A DNA stretch of 64,000 nt from Hoylesella pleuritidis JCM 14110 (lineage in GTDB: Bacteria; Bacteroidota; Bacteroidia; Bacteroidales; Bacteroidaceae), in assembly GCF_000613725.1 (NCBI RefSeq), contig NZ_BAJN01000005.1, positions 101,811-165,810 on the forward strand. The letters run 5' to 3'. Position numbers and translations under genes: made by a program. Under the pieces are notes generated by a model, which was not told the DNA's origin, searched no databases, and was given only the letters and a program-made list of their open reading frames with translations. Below, one piece after another: positions 35,322 through 44,175 of the stretch (within the stretch, counting starts at the first letter, position 1; each line of letters starts with the position of its first letter).

Positions 35322-35825
35322 ACTTTCAAGTAAAAATATTTTGATTTTGTTGTTTTTCCAAAAATCAAAAAAATAATAGAACGATGATTAATAAGTATAA
35401 TATTACAAAAAGAAATCTACCTACCTCGGGTATAGAAAAAATTAATTTCCTCCCTGTCCTCCTATTTTTTCATATGTATGTTTGTCTCCCTTCAACTTTT
35501 AAATTGAGCACGAACTATTAAATATTAAAAACTTTGCATAGGGTTGTCTTACACTTATCTACTCGGACCAATATTATCCCCTCTCTTAACTTTATCCGTC
35601 CTTTCGATTTTCTCACCAAGCCCAATTCCAAAAGTAACGTTTATGCATATAAAAGAATAATGCCATAAATAATGGACAGACAAAGTCCGTTTACAATCTG
35701 CAAATTGCCTCAGAGAATCAGTTCATCATTAACCTTTCACTATCGTGCCCATTTCAGATTACGACCTTGAGGAGAAAACCGTTTTTCATTCCCTTTTAAT
35801 TTTGTTAGGAACTGACCAACAATAA
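35322..35825. other. AT-rich intergenic stretch, no gene seen
   Basis: About 500 bases between the lipoprotein operon promoter and the ppiD terminator. I see no open frame with a family pattern, no tRNA-like fold and no strong promoter. Confidence 0.4.
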
Positions 35826-35858
35826 AAAATCCCGACATTCGATGAATGCCGGGATTTT
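35826..35858 (-). terminator. Terminator after the PpiD-like gene
   Basis: AAATCCCGACATTC and GAATGCCGGGATTTT pair around a short loop; on the minus strand the stem is followed by TTTTTTATTG. It lies 16 bases beyond the frame-corrected stop at 35874. Confidence 0.75.
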
Positions 35859-35926
35859 CATACTAAACTATATTTAGAAAAACAAATAGCGATTATCTAC
35901 TATGCCAGCTTTAGCATAAAGTTCGT

Positions 35927-38014
35927 TCATAAAATTGGCGGCGTACTGCATAGCCGCTGACGTAGCTTCTGCTCTTGCGACTTCGCGTCGAATTTCACAG
36001 GGCGCATCGTCTTGCTTATTACTTGAACAAAATATAAGCCGGCATTACCCTTAATGGGTTGCGAGCAGAAGCGGCCTTGCGCCGTGGCTGCTGCCGCACC
36101 ACTCAAGGTCGGTTCGCTGGCACCCGAAGTTGCTACGAACACAGGAGCAGTAAAAGTTACCTGATTTATAGCGCTGAACTTGGCACCCTTAGCCCGTGCA
36201 GCTGCCATCGTAGTTACGCCATTCACCTTGGCCCTCATTAGCTCGGCTTTCTTATCCTTCATCACTTCATCTTTTACCATCGCATTTACCTGCGGGTCTT
36301 TCAACGTGCGATAACCTTCGGGGTTTATTTTATCCAAAACCACGATGAGCAGATGATCGTTGTCGCCACACTCATACATCGGCGAAACATCTCCTTCTTT
36401 TGCATCGAAGAGCCATTTCAGGGCCTCACGGGTTCCATGAATGCCTGCCAGATTATGTTGTGCCGTGGTAATATCGGCCGAAGTCTGCACGGTATAACCA
36501 CTTTTTTCTGCGTTCTTCACAATATCATCGGCCGTTTGATTGGCGCTGACGAATGAACTGAACTTGTTATATGCAGCAGAATATGTGTTGCGGGAGAACT
36601 CGACGTTTTTCTTGATAACAGCAGCTGTATATTTCTCCACCATTCCCTTGCGGCTGAGCACTTGCACAATGACGTTACCAGCGGCAAAAGTCAGGTTGCG
36701 TATCTCTTTGAGCGGGAGGGTATTCAATGTCATAATCAGATTCTTAGAATCTTTGTCAAGTGACGGTGCAAACTGATACTGACGAGTAGTAAGCCAAGTA
36801 GATTCGCCTGTTTGGCCGTATTTCTTGGCAATAGCAGCAAAGTCAGCACCGCCTTGTAGTGCAGTATAAATAGAATCTGCGGTTTTATGGGCCACTTCAG
36901 GTGTAGTACCAGCCACTTGAATCTGACGATATTCCACAGAGTCAGGCAGCTGTTGTTTTGCCACGAGTTTGACAATGTTTACGGTGTTATCGTCTTTATT
37001 GGTCACAGGTCCGTAAGTTTGTCCTACAGCCATCGAGTCAAGCCGCTGCGCAATATCTGTTGGGAACGCGTCTTTTGCTACGGGAATGCCTAAATAAGGC
37101 ACCAACGATGTGCTTTTACGCACAACTTCTGCGGGATCAGCAGCCACTGCAATATCTTTAGCATAAGCGTTCATCTCTTTTTGGATGGCTGTTAAATCAG
37201 CCGTTGATGCAGTCACTTGGATGTCGACATATTTGACGCTGCGACTCTCGACATACTGACGAAAGCGCGGTTTCAGTTCATCGTACTTAGCTTTCAGGTC
37301 AGTATCGTTGATCTGCACTTTGTTATCAGGGATGTCGGTATATGGGAATGCTGCGAGCTGAATATTGCTTTCCTCGTTCTCATCCTTGAAAGCCATCTTG
37401 GCTTCGACGGGATTCGAGAGCAGACTATGTGCCAACAAGCTCTGGAACTTCTGCGCAAGTGTCTGCTGGCGAAGTGTCTTCTCAATAAAAGTCCAATACT
37501 TGTAAATCTTGCCATATTGCTCGGCCAACTGCGGGTTGGCAGTGGATTGCGTCTTATAATCAGCCAAGAACTTCTGTAACGCGTTGACATCAAAGCGCCG
37601 AGTCTGTCGATCGACGAATGGTGTCTGCAAAAGCATTGGATTGGTACCGGCTTTCAATATGTTCTGCATTTCTTCGTCAGTTACCGTGAGTCCTAAATAC
37701 TTCGCCTCGTTCTCCACGAGTTTGGACTGAACAAACGAATTCCAGACCATATCTTTAACTTGATTCATCTGGTCATCGTTAAGATTGTCCTGTCCCTGTT
37801 GCATTTTAATGACTTCGGTGTACTCGTCCACGAGCTTCTGAAAGTCGTTGACATTTATCTTCTCTCCCAAAACTTCGCCCACTTGCTGACGCTGATCGTT
37901 GCGCATAGAATCGCACGAACGGAACAGCTCTTCGGCGATAAAAGCAAACAAGGCCAATCCAATGATACTAGCAAGGATAACGCCTTTGCTTCTGATTTTT
38001 CCTAATGCTGCCAT
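35927..38014 (-). CDS. Membrane-anchored peptidyl-prolyl isomerase, SurA/PpiD type
   Basis: The 695-residue frame starts MAALGKIRSKGVILASIIGLALFAFIAEE, a cytoplasmic stub plus one membrane segment as in PpiD, then a SurA-type chaperone region (NDDQMNQVKDMVWNSFVQSKLVENEAKYLGLTV) and parvulin-like domains (VEYRQIQVAGTT... and a later copy). It folds outer-membrane and secreted proteins in the periplasm. As sequenced it ends KLRQRLCSTPPIL; one more base near 35986 restores VARAEATSAAMQYAANFMNELY and DNRYLFF with the stop at 35874, the usual family ending. It is downstream of the CorC-like gene. A -7 box is at 38070-38077. Confidence 0.88.
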   Translation of the reverse strand: MAALGKIRSKGVILASIIGLALFAFIAEELFRSCDSMRNDQRQQVGEVLGEKINVNDFQKLVDEYTEVIKMQQGQDNLNDDQMNQVKDMVWNSFVQSKLVENEAKYLGLTVTDEEMQNILKAGTNPMLLQTPFVDRQTRRFDVNALQKFLADYKTQSTANPQLAEQYGKIYKYWTFIEKTLRQQTLAQKFQSLLAHSLLSNPVEAKMAFKDENEESNIQLAAFPYTDIPDNKVQINDTDLKAKYDELKPRFRQYVESRSVKYVDIQVTASTADLTAIQKEMNAYAKDIAVAADPAEVVRKSTSLVPYLGIPVAKDAFPTDIAQRLDSMAVGQTYGPVTNKDDNTVNIVKLVAKQQLPDSVEYRQIQVAGTTPEVAHKTADSIYTALQGGADFAAIAKKYGQTGESTWLTTRQYQFAPSLDKDSKNLIMTLNTLPLKEIRNLTFAAGNVIVQVLSRKGMVEKYTAAVIKKNVEFSRNTYSAAYNKFSSFVSANQTADDIVKNAEKSGYTVQTSADITTAQHNLAGIHGTREALKWLFDAKEGDVSPMYECGDNDHLLIVVLDKINPEGYRTLKDPQVNAMVKDEVMKDKKAELMRAKVNGVTTMAAARAKGAKFSAINQVTFTAPVFVATSGASEPTLSGAAAATAQGRFCSQPIKGNAGLYFVQVISKTMRPVKFDAKSQEQKLRQRLCSTPPIL

Positions 38015-38069
38015 TAATTTTATTGTTTTATTTTATTATTTATGATTTCTTTCCTTATATAAATGCGCA

Positions 38070-38077
38070 CAAAAATA
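38070..38077 (-). promoter_or_regulatory. -7 element for the PpiD-like gene
   Basis: CAAAAATA is TATTTTTG on the minus strand, 56 bases before the start at 38014. No clear -33. Confidence 0.45.
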
Positions 38078-38125
38078 CAAAAAAGATAGCACATAACGGA
38101 ACTTTTCACGCGAAAATTGCCGTTA

Positions 38126-39397
38126 TTAGTTCACTTTTAGTCGCACAAGCTCTATTTTCGTCATTGTATTCTTAATGATTTTAAACTCGAAACGTCCCAC
38201 TTTGACAATCTCATTAAGCTTAGGAAAGCTCTGGTAATAATGCAGAATGAGTCCACCCACGGTCATATATTCATCGCTTTCGGGCAGATCGAGATCGAAC
38301 CTATCATTCACTTTGTCTATCTCGAGCCGCGCCGAGAGTATAAACTCGCCATCAGAGGTTTTCTTAGCAATGTATTTCGCATTGTCATGTTCATCTTCAA
38401 TTTCGCCGAAAATTTCTTCAACGATGTCTTCCAAAGAGACAATTCCGCTCGTTCCACCAAACTCATCGACAACAACGCCAAGGCTTTTCTTCTGTTGCAA
38501 AAATGTTTGCATTAATTTAGAAGCAGCCATCGTCTCGGGCACAAACGGCATCGTGCGTATGCCGTCGCGCCAATTCACGGGATTCTTAAACAGCTCCGAT
38601 GAATGGATATAACCGATAATATGGTCGATGTCACTTTCGTAAACAATCAATTTAGAGTTTCCACTCTCGATAAACTTCTGCTTTAAATCGTCGATCGAGC
38701 AGTTATCTGTATCTACGGCATTGATTTCAGTACGCGGCACCATACAGTCTCGCACCTTGGTATCAGTAAAATCCAGTGCATTTTGAAATATCTTGACCTC
38801 ATCTTCAATGTCATCTTCACTCTTGGCATTATCTATACTCGACTGAACAAGATAGTCTAAATCTACTTTCGTGAATGCTTCGTCAACACTTTCTTTTGAC
38901 ATCCTGACGCCGATAACACGCAACAGCATCCGCGATAACGATGTTGCAAACTTGCTGATAGGCCAAAGCACCACATAACAAACGTAAGCCGGGATAGCGA
39001 AAACCGTAAGCAGCCGATTAGGATTGCTCTTAAACAATGTTTTGGGCAAAAACTCTCCCGTAAAAAGCACGATAATTGTAGAAAGAATTGTGTCTGCCGG
39101 CACTGTAAAAGCGGCTTCCATTCCTCGGAAAATCGTATTATCAAAGAACTTGGCAATCAAGATTCCATAAATGACCAGCGCAATATTATTGCCTACCAAC
39201 ATCGTACTGACAAAATTGTTGGGATGATGGTAGAATATGGAAAGCAGTCGTTGAGAGAGTCCGTTTTTCTCTTTGTCCATCTCGGCCAACATCCGGTTGC
39301 TCGTCACAAAGGCGATCTCCATTCCCGAAAAGAATGCAGAGAAAACCATTGTCACGATGATTCCGATGATGAGAGATATGCCTATTCCTTCTTCCAT
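38126..39397 (-). CDS. CNNM/CBS-domain CorC-HlyC family membrane protein (GldE/hemolysin type)
   Basis: The 423-residue protein has an N-terminal CNNM (DUF21) domain with FSAFFSGMEIAFVTSNR and three or four membrane segments to about residue 160. Two CBS domains follow (VRDCMVPRTEINAVDTD, LGVVVDEFGGTSGIVSLEDIVEEIFGEIEDEHD), then a CorC/HlyC C-terminal domain (GLILHYYQSFPKLNEIVKVGRFEFKI). The family is linked to magnesium/cobalt homeostasis and, as GldE, to gliding in some Bacteroidota. It abuts lptC (stop 39398, start 39397), so they are translationally coupled. The word hemolysin is historical. Confidence 0.88.
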   Translation of the reverse strand: MEEGIGISLIIGIIVTMVFSAFFSGMEIAFVTSNRMLAEMDKEKNGLSQRLLSIFYHHPNNFVSTMLVGNNIALVIYGILIAKFFDNTIFRGMEAAFTVPADTILSTIIVLFTGEFLPKTLFKSNPNRLLTVFAIPAYVCYVVLWPISKFATSLSRMLLRVIGVRMSKESVDEAFTKVDLDYLVQSSIDNAKSEDDIEDEVKIFQNALDFTDTKVRDCMVPRTEINAVDTDNCSIDDLKQKFIESGNSKLIVYESDIDHIIGYIHSSELFKNPVNWRDGIRTMPFVPETMAASKLMQTFLQQKKSLGVVVDEFGGTSGIVSLEDIVEEIFGEIEDEHDNAKYIAKKTSDGEFILSARLEIDKVNDRFDLDLPESDEYMTVGGLILHYYQSFPKLNEIVKVGRFEFKIIKNTMTKIELVRLKVN

Positions 39398-40054
39398 TTA
39401 ATGAGTCAAAGGTATTGAATTATTCTTCCGCTGCGGAGCTGTACGCATACGTAGCACGCTTTTGGCCGAATCAGGAGCCGATTGGAGGGTATCTCCTGAA
39501 CTCTCAAAATCATTTCGAGCAAACGAACCTTTACTGTTAGAGACGAAATAACGCGTCATTCGTTCATCACTACGGAAATAAGTACCTTGCAACTGACGTT
39601 CCGGCGTTATCAAACGCGAGAAAACATCAGAGTAAAGTTCGTGTTGATTCTCATCCCAAAACAGTCGTTCGCTGGCGAATCGCAGTCCATCCTTAGTCAG
39701 AATACGTACTCTACTGCGAAGTTCCCACAACTTTTGTAAGTCATAATAATATGCTGTATCGCACTGAATATAGGCTTGTACGTGAAACTTCTCATCAAAT
39801 TGCTCCAAAAAAAGCCCCTTGTCGAAAATCCACCGCGACGGATGTCGATTCTTGTTTACCTCCCACCGCTCAGTAACAATACGATATTTGATTACACCCG
39901 AATCTGAAATCAATGTATTGACACCATAACTGATCATCGCGGCAACCGAATCTCGCGGATAAATTCCGGGCGCAGTGTGGGCTCGTTGCTCCTCACACGA
40001 AATGAGAAACACAATTGTCAGGATAAACAATGAACACGAAAAGAGGCGTTTCAT
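39398..40054 (-). CDS. lptC: LPS export periplasmic protein LptC
   Basis: A 218-residue protein from ATG 40054, which overlaps the TGA of the upstream gene by one base (TGATG); an ATG at 40069 is less likely. N-terminus MKRLFSCSLFILTIVFLISCEEQ has a lipobox-like LISC. The beta-rich body (ISDSGVIKYRIVTERWEV, WIFDKGLFLEQFDEKFHVQAYIQCDTAYYY, LYSDVFSRLITPERQLQGTYF) matches the LptC/DUF1239 jellyroll that passes LPS from LptFG to LptA. Member of an outer-membrane protein-lptC-corC operon. Confidence 0.85.
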   Translation of the reverse strand: MKRLFSCSLFILTIVFLISCEEQRAHTAPGIYPRDSVAAMISYGVNTLISDSGVIKYRIVTERWEVNKNRHPSRWIFDKGLFLEQFDEKFHVQAYIQCDTAYYYDLQKLWELRSRVRILTKDGLRFASERLFWDENQHELYSDVFSRLITPERQLQGTYFRSDERMTRYFVSNSKGSFARNDFESSGDTLQSAPDSAKSVLRMRTAPQRKNNSIPLTH

Positions 40055-41346
40055 CAATCTACTTTCCACTTAGCAAACCATCGTTCATTGAACGTCAGAC
40101 CAATATTGATACGGAAAGTGTTTTCTTTGAGCAACGTCTTAGAATCCATCCGCACCCATTGGGCACTGATATTGAGAATGGAACGGTTGTTGATTCCATT
40201 CATGACAGGTATGCCGAGACCTAAACTGGCACTCATTTCTTTGGGCCCCTCTGTACCATTGATTATTAAATAAGGTGTGACATAAGAAATGCCAGCACGA
40301 TAATGCACACGCTTGAAAAAGTTTCGGGCTGTCTCGCCGGGACATAATTCGGCACCCAAAGTCAACTTATGACGATCCTTGAACTGTCCGGTTGCAGCCG
40401 AATATTGCGGTACGTTGTTCACATTAGTATATAAGGGATAGACAACATCAGCCCATTTTTGCAGATTATAGTCAACGCCCACCTTCCATTGGCGCTTATG
40501 ATCCCACGCAAGTCCTACACTATAAGATGTCGGAAGTTCAAGAGCGTCATCGGCTGTATAGGCTTTTGAATAAGAAACTTGTGTCTGAGGATTGGAAGAA
40601 ACAATCTCACACTTGGGATTAGCGTTAAGCTTATGACCTAAGCTATAAGCCAAACCGAGCGTTGACTGATCGCTTTTGGAAAACCGGGCAGCATATTGCA
40701 AACCGACATCTAATTTATAATTGTGTACGTTTGCTGTATAAATCCGTGACAAAGTATTGACATAAGAATCGCTGTAAGTATTGAGAACAGATCGCGTATA
40801 GTTGCCCCACAAATATGAAGCATTAGCTCCTATGGATAGTCCCTTGACAAGTTCCCATCCAAAACCGATGTATACCTGATGCAATCCGCCTCTTCCCGAA
40901 TACGAAGTCGTAGAAGTAACCGTACTGCCGGGACTCACCTGTTGCGTATTCTGATATTGATACCCCACATTGGAATAAGGAATCAGACCGAAACTGATAC
41001 CGAAATGCTTGAAAGCACGAAATCCGGCGACAACATATTCAAAGTCTGCATTCTTGGCATTCACCTTTTTCCCGTTCTCCTGAAAGTTCGTAATCTGCCC
41101 TGAAAGACCGGCATCGAAAATGAACGAAAGGGAATCTATGGAGGAGTAAGATGCCGGATTGAGAAAGTTCACTTGGTTATGCTCACGAAAACCAAGTCCA
41201 AGCCCATTCATCCCACGATTGAATCCGCTTGTCTGATCAGCCAATGCGCCTAATCCATACATACTGTACGGCGAATTGGTACCGCTTTGAGCCATTGCGG
41301 TTATCGATATTGCTGCCAGCAGGAAAGCGCAAAATATTCTCTTCAT
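40054..41346 (-). CDS. Outer-membrane beta-barrel protein of unknown function
   Basis: The 430-residue protein has signal peptide MKRIFCAFLLAAISITAMAQ and opens SGTNSPYSMYGLGALADQ. NPASYSSIDSLSF and a long series of alternating amphipathic strands follow, ending INIGLTFNERWFAKWKVD. The NSPYSxYGxG start and NPAS motif are typical of a FadL/PorV-like barrel in Bacteroidota. It is first in the operon with lptC and the CorC-like gene, suggesting a general envelope role. No substrate can be named. Confidence 0.78.
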   Translation of the reverse strand: MKRIFCAFLLAAISITAMAQSGTNSPYSMYGLGALADQTSGFNRGMNGLGLGFREHNQVNFLNPASYSSIDSLSFIFDAGLSGQITNFQENGKKVNAKNADFEYVVAGFRAFKHFGISFGLIPYSNVGYQYQNTQQVSPGSTVTSTTSYSGRGGLHQVYIGFGWELVKGLSIGANASYLWGNYTRSVLNTYSDSYVNTLSRIYTANVHNYKLDVGLQYAARFSKSDQSTLGLAYSLGHKLNANPKCEIVSSNPQTQVSYSKAYTADDALELPTSYSVGLAWDHKRQWKVGVDYNLQKWADVVYPLYTNVNNVPQYSAATGQFKDRHKLTLGAELCPGETARNFFKRVHYRAGISYVTPYLIINGTEGPKEMSASLGLGIPVMNGINNRSILNISAQWVRMDSKTLLKENTFRINIGLTFNERWFAKWKVD

Positions 41347-41372
41347 TACATCGTATGTTTCAGTTTCGGATG

Positions 41373-41380
41373 CAAAAATA
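41373..41380 (-). promoter_or_regulatory. -7 element for the outer-membrane protein-lptC-corC operon
   Basis: CAAAAATA is TATTTTTG on the minus strand, 27 bases before the start at 41346. A plus-strand TATTTTTG at 41426-41433 faces the other way, but lies very close to the start of the DUF4105 gene. Confidence 0.45.
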
Positions 41381-41410
41381 TCGAAAAAAAACGAAATAGG
41401 AGCACTCCAA

Positions 41411-42640
41411 GTGAGATTTATAAGTTATTTTTGCATCGTGAAACGTTTCAATAATATATTAAGGTTCACATTACCGTTTATTTTTCTGTTATTAACAGAT
41501 AATGGTAGGGCGCAGTCGCAAGAGACTATGCCGGCCAAACCAGCCTCTATCACAATCAGCCTGTTGACGTGTGGACCGGGAAACGAGGTGTACAACCTTT
41601 TCGGGCATACGGCCCTCAGATATCAAGACCGAAGCCGTGGCGAAGATCTCGTTATCAATTATGGAATGTTCTCATTCAAGAAACCTTACTTTGTCTTACG
41701 ATTCGTTTTCGGCCTTACCGATTATGAAATGGGTATCGAATCTTTCGATGATTTCTTTGCACAATACAGTAACGAGGGACGTAGTATCATCCAACAGGAA
41801 TTGGACTTAACCCCGGAAGAGAAGCTACGGATAGCCCGCGCTATAGATGAGAATTATCTACCAGAGAACCGGGTTTACAGATATAATTATTTCTACGACA
41901 ATTGCACCACACGTGCACGAGATATGATTATCGGCCATCTCGACGGTAAAGTATCTTCATCAGACCGCAAAGTACGTACCTTGACTTACCGAGAAATGGT
42001 GCATCAATGGGACAAAACTTATCCTTGGGTAATGTTCGGGAACGATGTCTTATTAGGAATGAAGGCCGATTTCAAGACTACAGCCGAACAACAAGAATTC
42101 TTACCGGACAATCTACGACGCGATTTCGACCACGCATATATCACCGCTTCCGATGGTTCCACACACAAATTGGTAAGCCGGACAGAAACGTTACTCAAGC
42201 AACAGATACACCCTCATCGAACGTCTTTTCCCTTACGTCCTATCGAGTGTTCGTTCATCCTCCTGTCATTAACGGCTATTTGCCTTGCAATTGAGCGTTT
42301 TTTGCACTGCAATTTGTGGCTTTTCGACACCTCATTAATGGTTAGTTGCGGACTGGCCGGAATTATCCTTACTGCAATGGTGTTCTCGCAACATCCTACT
42401 GTGAGTCTCAACCTACAAATATTGGTACTCAATCCGCTTCCGCTCCTTTTCATTTGGCCGGCTATTAAAGCATTGCGCAGAAAACAAAGATATTGGCTTT
42501 TCCCCACGATGACAGTAATGACATTGCTCTTTTTCATTGGAAATTTTATCCAAGGTTATGCAGAGGGAATGAACATTGTGGCACTATCTTTGCTTATCAG
42601 ACACGCGTCGGCTCTGCGATTTACAACCAAAAAGAAATGA
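41411..42640 (+). CDS. DUF4105 (Lnb N-terminal periplasmic domain) membrane protein
   Basis: A 409-residue protein. The first 30 residues are a hydrophobic signal (ILRFTLPFIFLLL). The DUF4105 region follows (SLLTCGPGNEVYNLFGHTALRY, INYGMFSF, NYFYDNCTTRARDMI with conserved His, Asn-Cys), which resembles the N-terminal domain of lacto-N-biosidase-associated LnbX-like proteins. After about residue 275 there are four to five membrane segments. A later in-frame GTG at 41438 (MKRFNNILRF) gives a cleaner signal peptide and may be the true start. The stop overlaps the phosphatase ATG by four bases (ATGA). Function unknown; the conserved His/Cys/Asn hint at a hydrolase or transpeptidase. Confidence 0.78.
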   Translation: MRFISYFCIVKRFNNILRFTLPFIFLLLTDNGRAQSQETMPAKPASITISLLTCGPGNEVYNLFGHTALRYQDRSRGEDLVINYGMFSFKKPYFVLRFVFGLTDYEMGIESFDDFFAQYSNEGRSIIQQELDLTPEEKLRIARAIDENYLPENRVYRYNYFYDNCTTRARDMIIGHLDGKVSSSDRKVRTLTYREMVHQWDKTYPWVMFGNDVLLGMKADFKTTAEQQEFLPDNLRRDFDHAYITASDGSTHKLVSRTETLLKQQIHPHRTSFPLRPIECSFILLSLTAICLAIERFLHCNLWLFDTSLMVSCGLAGIILTAMVFSQHPTVSLNLQILVLNPLPLLFIWPAIKALRRKQRYWLFPTMTVMTLLFFIGNFIQGYAEGMNIVALSLLIRHASALRFTTKKK

Positions 42641-44039
42641 ACAGATATATAACGGCCCTGTTGGTAGCCTCACAGCTACCGCCAATGCACAGTTGCTGCA
42701 ACCTACTCCGAGGCTTGTGGTCAATATTACCATCGACCAACTGCGCACAGATTATATCGAGACGTTTGCCCCAATGTACACAGCAGACGGATTGAGAAAA
42801 CTGTTGCAACAAGGACGTGTATACGACGGAGCCAACTATCCGTTTATTCCCGTAGACGAAGCATCGGCTATTGCTTCCATCGCTACGGGCACTACACCTT
42901 ATTATAATAGCATCGTTGCAACACAATGGCTCGATCGCAGCACACTCAGACCAGTGTTCTGTACCGACGATCGGCGATATATCACATCACCGTCAAGGAT
43001 GTCCACTTCCACGATCGGTGATGAAATGAAGGTTTCCAGCAATGGGAACGCCCTCGTTTATGCCATCGCTCCTAACAAAGTGACAGCTGTTTTCTCTGCC
43101 GGACACGCCGCAGACGGAGCACTGTGGATTGATGATAAAGGCAGCGGATTAACCACTTCTGCCTATTATCCGGACAAAATACGTAATTGGATCGCAGCTT
43201 ATAACAAGGTGAACAACCAACAGTTGACTACCGTGGCAGGCCGAAATGCATTCATAGTCAAGGCTGCCAAAGCGTGTATTAAAGACAATGCGTTAGGTAA
43301 AGATGAAATTACCGACTTGTTGGCAGTGGCCTTATCAGCCAAACCCGCAACCACATCCAATCCTAAAATAGCAGCAGAAAGTATATACCTGCAATTAGAT
43401 AAACTGCTCTCTGACTTGATTACGGACATCGAAACCACCGTAGGAAAAAATCGAGTGATGTTTGTCGTCACAAGTTCAGGCTATAATGAAGAACCGAATA
43501 TCGACTATGCCAAATATCGCATACCAACAGGTACATTCTATATCAATCGTACAGCCAAGCTGCTCAACATCTATCTCGGTGCTATCTACGGCCAGGGACG
43601 GTACGTAGAGACTTGTTTCCACAACGAAATCTATCTCAATCGCAATCTTATCGAGCAGAAACGTCTCAATCTCAGCGACGTATTGAGCCGCAGCCAAGAC
43701 TTCCTAATCCAGAATGCAGGTGTAAGCGATGTTTTCACCAGCGAACGTCTGTTGGCCAACGGCAATGATATCACAAAGATACGCAATGGATATAATGCCC
43801 TTATCAGCGGTGACATCATCATTGAAGTAGCACCGGGCTGGAAACTTCTCAACGAAGATAATCAGGAAAATTATGTTTCACGGTCGGGTTTAATTCCTTT
43901 TCCCATCATCATTTACGGGTTGGGCATCAAGCCACAACGCATTTCTACCCCTGTAACCGTAGACCAAATTGCGCCTACGATAGCACGTACCATTCACATC
44001 AGAGCACCCAATGCCTGTAAGACCGAACCTCTTCCCTAA
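42637..44039 (+). CDS. Alkaline-phosphatase-superfamily (type I phosphodiesterase-like) exported protein
   Basis: ATG 42637 overlaps the previous stop and gives MNRYITALLVA; one base is missing near 42668 (GCC TCA for GCC CTC), after which the frame continues LTATANAQLLQPTPRLVVNITIDQLRTDYIETF. The corrected protein is about 468 residues with a signal peptide cut after ANAQ. VVNITIDQLRTD and YPFIPVDEASAIASIATGTTPYYN resemble the metal-binding Asp and the nucleophile region (Ser/Thr in a TGTTP turn) of the family. The C-terminus keeps SGLIPFPIIIYG and VTVDQIAPTIART. It is probably a periplasmic phosphodiesterase or phosphatase; substrate unknown, and some expected metal ligands are hard to see. 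Confidence 0.78.
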
Positions 44040-44054
44040 AGCGAGAAAGGCCCA

Positions 44055-44081
44055 GCAAATTACAAAAGAAATGTAATTTGC
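44055..44081 (+). terminator. Possible terminator after the phosphatase gene
   Basis: GCAAATTACA (44055-44064) and TGTAATTTGC (44072-44081) form a perfect 10-bp stem followed by CTTAAAATCAAATTTTATT. It is AT-rich, so moderately stable, and it overlaps the upstream part of the secA promoter. Confidence 0.45.
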
Positions 44082-44110
44082 CTTAAAATCAAATTTTATT
44101 CGTAATTTTG
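44077..44110 (+). promoter_or_regulatory. Promoter of secA
   Basis: TTTG at 44077-44080 and TAATTTTG at 44103-44110; the 22-base gap is slightly longer than the usual 19-21. The secA ATG is 65 bases further on. Confidence 0.5.
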
Positions 44111-44175
44111 TACCGGCTATTTGGAAATACTAAATACAGACGGTCAGTTGTTAGAAATATATAAACCAAAATATA

